A stretch of 64,000 bases of DNA from Elioraea tepida (GTDB taxonomy: Bacteria > Pseudomonadota > Alphaproteobacteria > Acetobacterales > Acetobacteraceae), in assembly GCF_019203965.1 (NCBI RefSeq), contig NZ_CP076448.1, positions 3,115,001 through 3,179,000 on the forward strand, written 5' to 3'. A program made the translations under genes and the position numbers. This document shows positions 20,021 through 28,941 of this stretch, one piece after another. Numbering within the stretch: the stretch's first letter is position 1; every line of letters begins with the position of its first letter. A model generated the notes under the pieces. It saw nothing but the letters and a program-made list of their open reading frames with translations, was not told the DNA's origin and ran no database searches.

Positions 20021-21070
20021 ATGGATCACGGGGTGCGGCAGGCAATCGAACGCGGGGAGGGGGTCTTGGCGGTCGCCGTCTCCCTCCCGCAGGCTGCGCG
20101 TCTCGCCCCGGTGCGCGAGGCGCTCCTCCGCCTCGTCCGTCGCACGATGCCCGAGGCGCGGGTAACCGAGACGGCAGAGGGGCTGATCGTGTGGGACCGT
20201 GGCGAGGTCGAGCCTCCCGCCGCCGCCCGTCTCGCCGCGCGTCTTGTCGAACTCCTGCCCGAGGCGCCGCACGCGGTGCGGCGCGTGCGCCTTCCCGAGG
20301 GCGCTGGGGCGCTCGCCGCCGCGCTCGGCCACCGGACAGGATCGACCCTGGCGGCCAAACTGCCCCCCGATCCGGACAACGCGGTTCTGCACGCTCTCTG
20401 GCGCAGGCTGTCCGGCCTGACACCGGCGTCATGGGTCAGGCGCAGCCCGATCGTCGCGCTTCGCCGTGGCGCGAGGGCAAGGCGTGTCGCGCATCGGCTC
20501 GAGATCGACGCCGAGGCGGCGGCACGGTCGCTCCCCGTCGCTTCGCCCCTGCCTGCCTTCGCCCTGAAGGCGCTCGAGCCGCTCCTGCTCGAGGCCGCAC
20601 CGGGCCTCGTCGGCACCACGCCGGTGGAGGGAAGGCTTCTGCTTCCGCTCACCCCGGAGGCGGCTCTCAGCGGCGCCTATGACCGGCTCGAGCAGGCGAT
20701 CGGGCGGGAGCGGCTGGCGCGGATCGTGCCCGCGATCGCGCTCGCCGACGCCATCGCCTCACCCTCCGCCATGGCCTCGGCGCGGGTTCGTCTCGCCGCC
20801 GATGGTCAGCGCCTTCTGCTCGGCTGCGACGCCGCCGCGTGCCTTGAGCTGCTCGCTCTCCTCGCCGAGCCGCGCGACCTGCTTGCCGTGCCCGCCGCGG
20901 CGGCGCGGGAGGCCGGGGGCGAGGCGGTGCGCGCCCTTGGGCCGCAGCGGCTCCTGCTCCGCTCCTGCCGCACGGAGGCCGACATCGCCTTCGGCCTCGG
21001 CCTCGGGATCGGCCTGTTCGAGGGGCCGGTCGTCTCGGCCCTGCTCGCCGGGCAGAGGCGGGGATGCTGA
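20021..21070 (+). CDS. Uncharacterised protein resembling a degenerate EAL domain (tandem copy 1)
   Basis: This 349-residue cytoplasmic protein has an N-terminal module of about 70 residues ending LIVWDRGE. Its C-terminal half looks like the end of an EAL fold: a VRLAADGQRLLLG segment, then LRSCRTEADIAFGLGLGIGLFEG, which mirrors the usual GVE-T-EQ...GIDLAQG ending. The EAL motif and the metal-binding acidic residues are not visible, so phosphodiesterase activity on cyclic di-GMP is not expected. The stop overlaps the start of the paralogous next gene by seven bases. The start has no clear ribosome site and could be further in. The EAL relationship is inference from pattern. Confidence 0.6.
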   Translation: MDHGVRQAIERGEGVLAVAVSLPQAARLAPVREALLRLVRRTMPEARVTETAEGLIVWDRGEVEPPAAARLAARLVELLPEAPHAVRRVRLPEGAGALAAALGHRTGSTLAAKLPPDPDNAVLHALWRRLSGLTPASWVRRSPIVALRRGARARRVAHRLEIDAEAAARSLPVASPLPAFALKALEPLLLEAAPGLVGTTPVEGRLLLPLTPEAALSGAYDRLEQAIGRERLARIVPAIALADAIASPSAMASARVRLAADGQRLLLGCDAAACLELLALLAEPRDLLAVPAAAAREAGGEAVRALGPQRLLLRSCRTEADIAFGLGLGIGLFEGPVVSALLAGQRRGC

Positions 21071-22191
21071 TCGAGCCGAGCTTCGGCCCGGTGGTCCGGC
21101 ACCGGATGCTTCCGGACGAGGCGGCCCGCCTCTTCGCCGCAGTGGCGGAGAACGGCGCCCGCCGGCGTGTCCTGCTTCTGCGGCCGTCGCGGCTTCCTGG
21201 CTGGCCCGACTGCGCGGCAGAGGTGGCGCGGCTTCGCGCCGCGGTCGAGAAGGTGATCGCGCTTCCAGGGGTCGTCTGGAACGAGCTTCCGGATGGCGAC
21301 CATCTCGCGATCTGGCGCCGCGGCGGCGAGGCGGAGGTCGCCGCGGTCGAGGCGGCGACGGCTCTGACCCCCGGCGTCGCCGCGGTGTTCGATGTCCCGG
21401 CCGATCTCGCGCCGCTTCAGCTCGCGCTCGCCGCCATCGCCGCCGAGCACGGACACGCTGCCCCCGTCGTCGCGAGTGGACCACCCGCGGAGCCGGCGAC
21501 GCTTGCCGATCTCGCCTCGGTCGAGCGCGTGATCGGCCAGGTGGAGCTCGTCGAGCGTCTGACCGCGCGCGCCGTCTGGCGGTTCGACCCGGCAGAGCGC
21601 AAGGCGCTGGCGTTCCGGCGCCTCTGGCTCGACCTCGAGGCGCTGTTCGGAACGCTCGTTCCTGGCAGGACGCTTCTGCCGCAACCCGCCTTACGCGAGC
21701 GCCTGGTGCGGCTTGCGAGCCGGCGCCTGATCGCCCAGCTCCGCTCGAGGCCCGAGCTTGTCGGCGACGGCGCGGTCGCTCTGCCGATGGATGCCGCGAC
21801 CGTGCTCTCGCCCGACTTCGCCCGCCTCGACGCCGCGCTTCCGGCGAGGCTCAGGGGGAGGATCCTGCTCGACATCCCGCTGCCGCAGGCGGTCGCCTCG
21901 CCCTCGCTTTTCGCCGCGGCGGCGCGGGTCGCGGCGGCGGCGGAGATGCCCGTCTGCCTCTCCGGGGTTCGCGCGGGGCTCCTCGCCGGGCTCGCCGCGC
22001 TCGCCGCGCCGGCGACCTGGATCGTGACGAGCGAGCCCGACGCGCTTGCCGAGGCGCTCTGCGACGATCGCGTTCCCGAGCCGCTGCGGTCGCGCCTGAT
22101 CGCCGCGGAGGTCGCCGATCCGGCGACGCTCGGGAGCCTCCGCGCCGCCGGGATCATCATGGTCTCCGGGCCTGCGGCCGACGCGGCGTGA
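21064..22191 (+). CDS. Uncharacterised protein resembling a degenerate EAL domain (tandem copy 2)
   Basis: This 375-residue protein has the same build as its upstream neighbour. An N-terminal module ends in HLAIWRRGGE, and a C-terminal part contains GRILLDIPLPQAVASP, where an EAL protein has its E-x-L-rich first strand, ending VADPATLGSLRAAGIIMVSG, like the terminal EAL strand and glycine. Catalytic glutamates are replaced, so a catalytically dead nucleotide-sensing or scaffold role is possible. It is translationally coupled to copy 1. No transmembrane or signal sequence is visible. Confidence 0.6.
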   Translation: MLIEPSFGPVVRHRMLPDEAARLFAAVAENGARRRVLLLRPSRLPGWPDCAAEVARLRAAVEKVIALPGVVWNELPDGDHLAIWRRGGEAEVAAVEAATALTPGVAAVFDVPADLAPLQLALAAIAAEHGHAAPVVASGPPAEPATLADLASVERVIGQVELVERLTARAVWRFDPAERKALAFRRLWLDLEALFGTLVPGRTLLPQPALRERLVRLASRRLIAQLRSRPELVGDGAVALPMDAATVLSPDFARLDAALPARLRGRILLDIPLPQAVASPSLFAAAARVAAAAEMPVCLSGVRAGLLAGLAALAAPATWIVTSEPDALAEALCDDRVPEPLRSRLIAAEVADPATLGSLRAAGIIMVSGPAADAA

Positions 22192-22318
22192 CGGCGCCGA
22201 CCGCGGCGCGGCGGCAGCGGCAAGCTGCCGTCGGCGCGATCCTGACGCGGATGTAACGTTGATAGGCCGCGACGGCTGGCGCTTGATGTCGTCCGGCGCC
22301 GCAACGGGAGTGCTGCCA

Positions 22319-23234
22319 ATGCCGATGCCCGCTTGCCGTCCCTGCGCGGTGTCGCGGGGTCTCGCCGCGCTCCTCTTCGCGCTCGCCGCCTGCGGTACGA
22401 CGCCGTCCACCGACGCGGTGCGCCGCTTCTCCGACACGCTTCAGACCGTGTCGGCCGAGACGCGAACCGGCTTCGCCGTGGTCGAGGAGGTCGAGCGCCG
22501 CGCCATGCGCGAGGACGCGGCGCTGCGCTACGTGCAGACCGGGCGCCCGACGGCGGAACAGCCGCCGGTCTTCACGGCGGCGGCGGCGACGGCGCTCGCC
22601 CCGGCCCTCGAGGCGCTCGAGCGGTATGCCGCGGAGCTCACCGCGCTCACGGGGGGCGGGCAGGCGGCGCGGCTCGGCGCGTCAGCCGCGCGTGTCGGCT
22701 CGGAGGTGGCCGAGGCGGTCGGGCGTGCGGGCTTCCCGTGTGTCGCCCGAGGTGGTGCAGCGCGGTGCGGCGGCGCTCAACGAACTCGGCGGGCTCGTCG
22801 CCGAGGAGATCGTCCGCCTGTCCCTGCCCGCCGTGATCGACCGGGCGCAGCCGAACATAGAGGCGATCGCCGAGCTGATGACGGCTGTGGTCGGACGCCC
22901 CGCGCGCGGCGCCGAGCCGGGCCAGGGCCTGCGCGGCGTGCTCGACGAGCGCCGCCGCCTGCTCGCCGCCACGCGCAGAACCTTGCTCGCCGAGATGGGG
23001 CGCAGCGGCACGCCGGCCGACAGCTACGCCTTCTACATGCGGGTGATGGAGGCCGAGCGTCTCGAGCCCTCCGACGCGGCCTTCGCCGCGCTCGAGGCGG
23101 CGATCGGCGAGATGGTTCGGGCGCATGCGGCGTTGCGCAGTCCTGACACCGCCCGAGGCGCGGTGGCCGGCTTCGAGAACGCGGCGCGCCGGCTGCAGGC
23201 GGCCTGGAGAGAGATCCGCCCGCTCCTGCGCTGA
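22319..23234 (+). pseudogene. Helical lipoprotein gene with a single-base frameshift
   Basis: ATG 22319, behind GGGAG, opens a signal peptide with lipobox (LLFALAACGTT). The mature part is almost entirely helical, so a periplasmic lipoprotein is expected. The first frame is good until about VGRAGF, near 22735. The homologous-looking continuation (VSPEVVQRGAAALNELGGL to WREIRPLLR) is then in the +1 frame and ends at the TGA at 23234. The switch falls in a GTGTGT run at about 22737-22743 and is repaired by removing one base, giving FPVSPEVVQ. The total length, 916 bases, is one more than a multiple of three. This may be a real mutation or a sequencing error. Function unknown. Confidence 0.7.
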
Positions 23235-23249
23235 CCCGGAGGAAGGACG

Positions 23250-23618
23250 ATGGCGAAGAGAGCAAGGCCGGAGCGCGCGCCGCAGCAGCCGGCGGATGCG
23301 GAGACGGCGCTGAAGACGCTGACGGCGGCGCGGGAGGCGCTCGAGGAGGCGTTCGACACCGCCGTCGAGGTCGAGGACATGCGGCAGATCCAGCGCGCGT
23401 TGATGGCTGTCTCGAACGAGATCGTCGCGCTGCTGCAGGCCGGCATCATCGTCAAGGCGTTGGCCTACAGGCCGCAGACCACCGCGATCCTCGGTGCGCG
23501 CGCCGACATCAAGGCGATCGCCGATCGGATCGGGCGCATCACCACGATCATCGACAAGGCGGCGAGGATCGCCGACGCGCTCGGCCAGGCGCTGAAGATC
23601 CTGCCGAAGCTCGTCTAG
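23250..23618 (+). CDS. Small helical protein of unknown function
   Basis: This 122-residue protein has a strong GGAGGAAGG ribosome site. After a charged, Pro-containing N-terminus it is predicted by eye to be continuous amphipathic helix (TALKTLTAAREALEEAF, DMRQIQRALMAVSNEIVALL, DRIGRITTIIDKAARIADAL). No signal peptide or membrane span is seen. It lies 15 bases after the frameshifted lipoprotein gene and is probably in the same operon. Its end converges on puuE with a seven-base gap. I do not recognise the family. Confidence 0.7.
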   Translation: MAKRARPERAPQQPADAETALKTLTAAREALEEAFDTAVEVEDMRQIQRALMAVSNEIVALLQAGIIVKALAYRPQTTAILGARADIKAIADRIGRITTIIDKAARIADALGQALKILPKLV

Positions 23619-23625
23619 CCGAGGC

Positions 23626-24570
23626 TCAGCCCGGGGCCGGGAACCGCGCGCGCCAGTGCCGGGCGATGTCGACGCGTCGGCAGAACCACACGCCCTCTCT
23701 CGCCTGGACGTGGTCGAGGAAGCGCGCGAGGCCCGCGAAGCGCCCGGGGCGGCCGACAAGCCGGCAGTGCAGGCCCACGCTCATCATCTTCGGAGCGCCG
23801 GCCACGCCTTCGGCATAGAGCACGTCGAAGGCGTCGATCAGATAGCGCGAGAACTCCTCGCCGGTGCTGAACCCTTGCGGGTTGCCGAAGCGCATGTCGT
23901 TGTTGTCGAGCGTGTAGGGGACGATGAGCTCCCACCGCCCCGGCGCGATCTCCTCCCAATAGGGCAGGTCGTCGGCATAGCTGTCGGCGAGGTAGAGGAA
24001 CCCGCCCGCCTCCGACACGAGCCGCTTGGTGTTGGCGCTGAGCCGGCCGGTGTACCAGCCGAGCGGGCGCGAGCCGGTGACGACCTCGTGCAGCCTGATC
24101 GCCTCCGCGATCTGCCGCCGCTCCTCCGCCTCCGGCATGTCGCGGTGGTCGATCCACCTCAGCGCGTGGCAGGCGACCTCCCAGCCGGCGGCGACCATCG
24201 CCCGCGCGGCCTCCGGGTTGCGGGCGAGCGCCATTGTCACGGCATAGACGGTGATCGGAATGTTCCGTTGCGTGAACAGACGATGCAGGCGCCAGAAGCC
24301 CGCGCGGGAGCCGTATTCGTACTGGCTCTCGACCGAGATGTTGCGCATCCCAAGCCAGGGCGCGGTGCCGACGACCTCGGTTAGGTACGACTCCGACGCC
24401 GCGTCGCCGTGGAGAATCGAGTTCTCGCCTCCCTCCTCGTAGTTCAGCACGATCTGCAGCGCGAGCTTCGCCCCGCCCGGCCAAGCCGGGTCGGGTGGGG
24501 AAGCCGCATAGCCGATCATGTCGCGCGGGTAGCGGCCGAGGCGCGGATCGTAGGGGTTGGCGTTCGTCAT
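23626..24570 (-). CDS. puuE: Cofactor-independent allantoinase, polysaccharide-deacetylase family
   Basis: This 314-residue protein begins with the PuuE hallmark YPRDMIGYAASPPDPAWPGGAK. It continues with NYEEGGENSILHGD, SQYEYGSRAGFWR, the His-containing ALRWIDHRDM and GWYTGRLSANT. PuuE converts (S)-allantoin to allantoate without a metal. ATG 24570 overlaps the pdxY stop by four bases. The neighbouring ureide-type amidohydrolase and the hydroxyisourate hydrolase gene across the divergent promoter support a role in urate breakdown. Confidence 0.92.
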   Translation of the reverse strand: MTNANPYDPRLGRYPRDMIGYAASPPDPAWPGGAKLALQIVLNYEEGGENSILHGDAASESYLTEVVGTAPWLGMRNISVESQYEYGSRAGFWRLHRLFTQRNIPITVYAVTMALARNPEAARAMVAAGWEVACHALRWIDHRDMPEAEERRQIAEAIRLHEVVTGSRPLGWYTGRLSANTKRLVSEAGGFLYLADSYADDLPYWEEIAPGRWELIVPYTLDNNDMRFGNPQGFSTGEEFSRYLIDAFDVLYAEGVAGAPKMMSVGLHCRLVGRPGRFAGLARFLDHVQAREGVWFCRRVDIARHWRARFPAPG

Positions 24571-25415
24571 ATCGGCTCCGGGATGAACAGGCGGCTCGGG
24601 CAGACGAGTTCGTCCTGCGCGGCGACGAGCGCCATCTCCTCGCGGCCGGACGCGATCGTCTCGCGCAGGATGCCATGGAGCGAGGAGACGGAGCGGGCGA
24701 GACACTCGGCGAGCGGCCGTCCCGCGAGGGTGTGGGCGAGGAAGAGGGCGGTGAGCACGTCGCCCGTGCCGCGGCCCGTGATCGACAGTTTCGGCGTGCG
24801 GAGGCGCCAAGCCTCGCCTGGGCGGAAGGCGGCGACGTCGACGGCGTCCGCCGGCGTGTCCTCGACCACGAGGCTCGTGACGAGCAGCCGCTTCGGCCCG
24901 CGCGCCATCAGCGCCGCGGCGGCCTCCTTCGCGTCCGCAAGCGTGCGGCTCTCGTGCCCGCTCAGGAGATCGAGCTCGAAATGGTTCGGCGTGAGGATAT
25001 CGGCCGCCGGAACGCAGGCATCGCGGAAGAACTCGGCGATCCCGGGGCGGACGAACACGCCGCGCCCGACATCGCCGATCACCGGGTCGCAGGCCCACAG
25101 AGCCGCCGGGTTCGCCGCCTTGAGCCGCGCGTGCGCGCCGAGCACCGCCTCGCCGATCGCCGCATCGCCGAGATAGCCGGTCAGAAGCGCTGCCGTGCCG
25201 GCGAGCACGCCGCGGCGCGCCACGCCTTCCATTACCTCGGCCACCAGCCCCGCGTCGAACACACGGCCGCCCCAGTCGCCGTAGCCGGTGTGGTTCGAGA
25301 ACAGCACGGTGTGGATCGCGATCACCTCGATCCCGAGACGCTGCAGCGGGAACAGGGCGGCGGCGTTGCCGGCATGGCCGTGTGCCACCCAGGACTGGAT
25401 CGAGAGGATGCGCAT
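24567..25415 (-). CDS. pdxY: Pyridoxal kinase
   Basis: This 282-residue ribokinase-fold protein opens with ILSIQSWVAHGHAGNAAALFPLQ, typical of PdxY/PdxK. It contains LFSNHTGYGDWGG, the substrate region ILTPNHFELDLLSG and the catalytic loop ITGRGTGDVL with the catalytic Asp. It phosphorylates pyridoxal to the cofactor PLP. ATG 25415 begins at the first strand; upstream in-frame sequence overlaps the preceding gene. Its place between two ureide-degrading genes, coupled to puuE by an ATGA overlap, is unusual, since neither neighbour is PLP-dependent. Confidence 0.9.
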   Translation of the reverse strand: MRILSIQSWVAHGHAGNAAALFPLQRLGIEVIAIHTVLFSNHTGYGDWGGRVFDAGLVAEVMEGVARRGVLAGTAALLTGYLGDAAIGEAVLGAHARLKAANPAALWACDPVIGDVGRGVFVRPGIAEFFRDACVPAADILTPNHFELDLLSGHESRTLADAKEAAAALMARGPKRLLVTSLVVEDTPADAVDVAAFRPGEAWRLRTPKLSITGRGTGDVLTALFLAHTLAGRPLAECLARSVSSLHGILRETIASGREEMALVAAQDELVCPSRLFIPEPI

Positions 25416-25423
25416 CGCGCCTC

Positions 25424-26689
25424 TCAGCCGTTTGCGAGCGCAAGCAGCGCCTCGGCGAGCACGCGGGCGCCCTTCGCGCAGGCGTCGGGCCCGGCGTACT
25501 CGGACGGGTGGTGCGAGACGCCGCCGCGGCAGGGGATAAAGAGCATCCCCGTAGGACACAGCGGCACGAGGAACTGCGCGTCGTGGAATGCGCCCGAGGG
25601 AAGCCTGAGCGAAGTCAGCCCCTGCGCCTCGGCAGCCGCCGCGACCACTCCCGGAACGCGCTCCCCGAACTCGACCGGCAGGGCGCGGAAGCGTTCCTCG
25701 ACCGTCGCCGTGCAGCTGGTCATCGACGCCTGCACCACGCCTGCGATCGCATCGCCTCGGGCAAGCAGCACCTCCTTGTCCGGGTGGCGGAAGTCGATCG
25801 TGAACTCCGCCTTGCGCGCCACGCTGTTCGAGGTGCCCGGCTCCACCCGGATCGAGCCGACGGTGAAGCGGAGCACATCCGCCGGGTCGTGCATCAGCGT
25901 GTTCAGCGCGCCGATCGCACGGAGCATGTCCTGCACCGAATCGCGTCTGAGGCGCAAAGGCGTGGTGCCGGCATGGTCCGTCCGCCCCTCGACGGAGACG
26001 GTGAACCAGCGCGAGCCCTGGATTCCCGTGACGACGCCGATCTCCTTCCCCTCCGCCTCGAGCCGTGGGCCCTGCTCGATATGCGCCTCGAGATAGGCGT
26101 GCGGGGTGTAGCCGAGCGGCCTCCGGGGCAGGTCCGCTTCGGCAGCGAGCTGTTCCGCCAGCGCATCAGCGTAGCGGATGCCGTCGCGGTCGACGAGATC
26201 GTCGAACGCGCTCATCGGCTTGAAGCCCGTGAAGCTCATCGAGCCAGTGCAGCCCGGTGCGAAGCGGCCCCCTTCCTCGTTGGTCCAGGCCACGACCTCG
26301 ATCGCGCGCCTCGGCCGCACCCCTGCCGCGGCGATCGCCTCGATCGCCTCGAGCCCGGCGAGGACGCCGTAGATGCCGTCGAACCGCCCGCCCTGCGGCT
26401 GGGTGTCCATGTGGCTTCCGGTCAGGACAGGGGCGAGAGACGGGTCCTCCCCCTCGAGGCGGAGGAACAGGTTCGCCGCCGGATCGACCGACACGGCGGC
26501 ACCCGCGCGCCGCGCCCAAGAGATCAGGAGCCGGCGCGCCTCGCGATCGAGCGGGGTCAGGCAGGGGCGATTGACGCCATGGTGCCCGCCATCGCCGATG
26601 AAGCCGCCGATCTCGGCCATCTCCATCAGCCGCTGCCACAGCCGCGCCTCGCTGACCGCCGCGACCGCCGCCGCCACGCCACCCGCCAT
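25424..26689 (-). CDS. M20-family Zn-dependent amidohydrolase (allantoate/ureidoglycolate/N-carbamoyl-amino-acid type)
   Basis: This 421-residue hydrolase has the bimetal site motifs TGSHMDTQPQGGRFDG, WTNEEGGRF, the His of HIEQGPRLEAEG and GAFHDAQFL near the C-terminus, with a dimerisation lid between them. This is the hydantoinase/carbamoylase branch, which includes allantoate amidohydrolase and ureidoglycolate amidohydrolase. Its position eight bases before pdxY and puuE makes allantoate or ureidoglycolate the most likely substrate. The carbamoyl-amino-acid alternative cannot be excluded by motif. Confidence 0.87.
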   Translation of the reverse strand: MAGGVAAAVAAVSEARLWQRLMEMAEIGGFIGDGGHHGVNRPCLTPLDREARRLLISWARRAGAAVSVDPAANLFLRLEGEDPSLAPVLTGSHMDTQPQGGRFDGIYGVLAGLEAIEAIAAAGVRPRRAIEVVAWTNEEGGRFAPGCTGSMSFTGFKPMSAFDDLVDRDGIRYADALAEQLAAEADLPRRPLGYTPHAYLEAHIEQGPRLEAEGKEIGVVTGIQGSRWFTVSVEGRTDHAGTTPLRLRRDSVQDMLRAIGALNTLMHDPADVLRFTVGSIRVEPGTSNSVARKAEFTIDFRHPDKEVLLARGDAIAGVVQASMTSCTATVEERFRALPVEFGERVPGVVAAAAEAQGLTSLRLPSGAFHDAQFLVPLCPTGMLFIPCRGGVSHHPSEYAGPDACAKGARVLAEALLALANG

Positions 26690-26788
26690 CCTTCTCTCCC
26701 CTGCCTAAGCGGCGCGATCTGGGCAAGGGCGGGACGATCCGTCAACGCGCGACTTGCGCGTGGCGCGTGGGCGTCGGAGTCTGCCGCC

Positions 26789-27154
26789 ATGGCGGAGAAG
26801 CGACCGGGCCTGACCACGCACGTGCTCGACACCGCCCGCGGCGTGCCCGCCGCCGGGATGTCGGTCGAGCTCTGGGTCATCCCAAGTGGGGGGGAGCCCG
26901 CTCGGGTGGCGGCCACGGTGCTCAACGCCGACGGGCGCGCGCCCGAGCCGCTTCTCCGGGAAGAGACGTTCGTTCCGGGCACTTACGAGCTGCGTTTCTT
27001 CGTCGGCGACTACTTCCGCCGGCTGGGCTTGGGCGCGGACCCGCCCTTCCTCGACGTCGTTCCCGTGCGCGTCACGCTCGCGGCGGGGCAGGGGCACTAC
27101 CACGTGCCGCTGCTCGCAAGCCCCTGGAGCTACGCGACCTATCGGGGCTCCTGA
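26789..27154 (+). CDS. uraH: 5-hydroxyisourate hydrolase (transthyretin-like)
   Basis: This 121-residue protein is a full-length HIUase. It has LTTHVLDTARGVPAAGM with the active-site His at the N-terminus, the TYELRFFVGDYF strand region, and the diagnostic C-terminal tetrapeptide YRGS. It hydrolyses 5-hydroxyisourate, the product of urate oxidation. It is divergent from the amidohydrolase gene, sharing the roughly 100-base promoter region at 26690-26788. The urate oxidase and decarboxylase steps are not in this window. Confidence 0.94.
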   Translation: MAEKRPGLTTHVLDTARGVPAAGMSVELWVIPSGGEPARVAATVLNADGRAPEPLLREETFVPGTYELRFFVGDYFRRLGLGADPPFLDVVPVRVTLAAGQGHYHVPLLASPWSYATYRGS

Positions 27155-27160
27155 GCCGGC

Positions 27161-28486
27161 TCAGCCCTCGTCCTCGAGCGCCTTGCGCAGGGCGGCCTGG
27201 GCATCGGCGAGGCCGCGCGGGGTCGGCGCTCCGATCGCCTTCTGCAGCGTCTCGAGCGGCGCTTCGGCGAGCGCGGCGAAGGCGGCATGGTCGGCGAGAT
27301 TGAGGGCGCGCAGCCGCTCGCGCAGGAGCTTGCCACTGATGCCTGAGCGCGTCCCGGCCGCGTGCTTCACCGCACGCTCGATCAGCTCCTCGACCGGAAG
27401 CGCGGCGGAGACAACGAGCGACACGGCCGAGCCTGGCGGAACCTCCGTCCCCGGCCGCGGAACCTGGGCGAGCACGAGGCCTGGCCTGCCGGCCCGCTTC
27501 AGCGAGACCTCGCCGACCTCGAGCCCGGCCGCCTTCAAGAGGCGCTCCGCCTCCTCGCGGGTCTGCCCCACGAGGTCGGGTACCGCGACCGAGGGCGGCG
27601 GCGCGACCGCGACGACGAGCGATACGCGCGCCCCCGGCTCGACGCGCACGCCGGACGGCGGATCCTGCGCGAGCACGCGCCCCTCTTCGGCCTCGCGCGT
27701 CTCGCGCCGGCTCACCGGCCCCTGGGTGAGCCCGGCTGCCTCGATCAGAGCCGTCGCCTCATCGAGCGTTTTGCCGCGCAGGTCGGGAACGGTCGGGCGG
27801 ACGGGGATCGCGACCACGAGATCGACCGCGACATCGGGCGCGACCTCGTCTTGGGGATCAGGCGACTGGCCGATCACCGTCCCGGGCGGGTATCGGCTTT
27901 CCTGCTCGCTCCGACGCCCCGGCTTGAGGCCCGCGCGCGCGAGCGCGGCTTCGGCCGCCGCGAGGGGGAGGCCGAGCAGGCTCGGAACCGGAACGAGCCC
28001 GGGGAGGGCGGCGGCCTGCTCGCTTGCGCCGCGCAGGGTGAACCGGATCTCGGTGAGCTGGGCGGGGTCGAACCGCTCCTCCGGTGACGGCAGAACGAGC
28101 CGCAGCCCGCCCGACTCGTCGAGCGCGACAAGCGACTTGAGCCCCACCTGCATCTCGCTCACAGCATAGGCGACCTTGTCACCGGGGCGCGGCTCGAGCC
28201 CCGCCTGGAGCGCGACGATGGCCTTGCGGAACCCCTCGCTCACCTGCTCCGGGCGGGCCTGCAGCCGCCCCGCCTCGAGCGCCGAGACGCGCCGCGACAG
28301 CGTCAGCCGCTCCGCCTCGAGCTCGGCGAGGCGTCGCTTCAGGGCGGCCTCCAGTGCGGTCTCGCCGGAGCGCGCATCGCCCGCGGCGCCGAGCCTGCGC
28401 TCGATCACGTCAAGCCGCTTGGCGAAGGCCTCAAGCGCCTGCTCGATCCGTGCAAGGCGCTCCTCGAGCTTCTGGTCCTCCGGCAT
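27161..28486 (-). CDS. PASTA-repeat protein of an unknown four-gene operon
   Basis: This 441-residue protein has no signal peptide or transmembrane segment visible, unlike PASTA kinases and penicillin-binding proteins. Residues 1-75 form a coiled coil. Residues 80-160 contain a segment YAVSEMQVGLK (107-117) that resembles a motif in the two following proteins. Three PASTA repeats occupy about 166-226, 231-293 and 301-361 (VPDLRGKTLDEA, VPDLVGQTREEA). A helical C-terminal domain (residues 365-440) completes the chain. It is the last gene of the leftward operon and converges on uraH. Function unknown; a scaffold or multimer-forming role is plausible. Confidence 0.85.
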   Translation of the reverse strand: MPEDQKLEERLARIEQALEAFAKRLDVIERRLGAAGDARSGETALEAALKRRLAELEAERLTLSRRVSALEAGRLQARPEQVSEGFRKAIVALQAGLEPRPGDKVAYAVSEMQVGLKSLVALDESGGLRLVLPSPEERFDPAQLTEIRFTLRGASEQAAALPGLVPVPSLLGLPLAAAEAALARAGLKPGRRSEQESRYPPGTVIGQSPDPQDEVAPDVAVDLVVAIPVRPTVPDLRGKTLDEATALIEAAGLTQGPVSRRETREAEEGRVLAQDPPSGVRVEPGARVSLVVAVAPPPSVAVPDLVGQTREEAERLLKAAGLEVGEVSLKRAGRPGLVLAQVPRPGTEVPPGSAVSLVVSAALPVEELIERAVKHAAGTRSGISGKLLRERLRALNLADHAAFAALAEAPLETLQKAIGAPTPRGLADAQAALRKALEDEG

Positions 28487-28519
28487 GCGCCGGCATCCTC
28501 TCCTGAGCCGCCCGACGCC

Positions 28520-28912
28520 TCAGCCCTCGGGGCGCGGCGGGGGCGGGATCGAGACGATCCTCACCTTCACCGTGCTCGTTCCCTGCACATCGAGCGCGAG
28601 CGTGTTCTGCACCTTGGCATTGTAGGGCGCGGCGAGCACGGACAGCTTGCTGATCCGCGGCCGGCCGGACTGGTCGGTGACGGTCTCGCGCTTCAGCGCA
28701 AGCGACATCTTTAGCTCGAGCGTGACCTCGGGCATGTGATACCACGTCGCCTGCAGCCCGTATTCGCTCAGCACCGGGTCGTTGTCGATCAGCGTCTGGG
28801 TGGCAATGGAATTGAGGTCCATCGCCTGCTGCGCCTGCGCCACGCCCTCGCCGAGCCGCGCGAGCACCTCGCCGAGCGGGCGGACGAGAACCTCGTCGAC
28901 CTCCTGCGGCAT
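28520..28912 (-). CDS. Small beta-rich protein of the unknown operon, paralogue of the next upstream gene
   Basis: This 130-residue protein has an N-terminal helix with AQQAMDLNS (27-35) and then YGLQATWYHMPEVTLELKM (51-69), which lines up without gaps with the same region of the 210-residue neighbour. It has a beta-rich C-terminus ending in VSIPPPPRPEG. No signal peptide is seen. The helix-then-strand pattern is loosely reminiscent of DUF2589 proteins, but I cannot confirm that. It lies 33 bases before the PASTA gene and 29 bases after its paralogue. Function unknown. Confidence 0.75.
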   Translation of the reverse strand: MPQEVDEVLVRPLGEVLARLGEGVAQAQQAMDLNSIATQTLIDNDPVLSEYGLQATWYHMPEVTLELKMSLALKRETVTDQSGRPRISKLSVLAAPYNAKVQNTLALDVQGTSTVKVRIVSIPPPPRPEG

Positions 28913-28941
28913 CGCCGTGCCTCAGCCGCGTGCGGGCCGGA

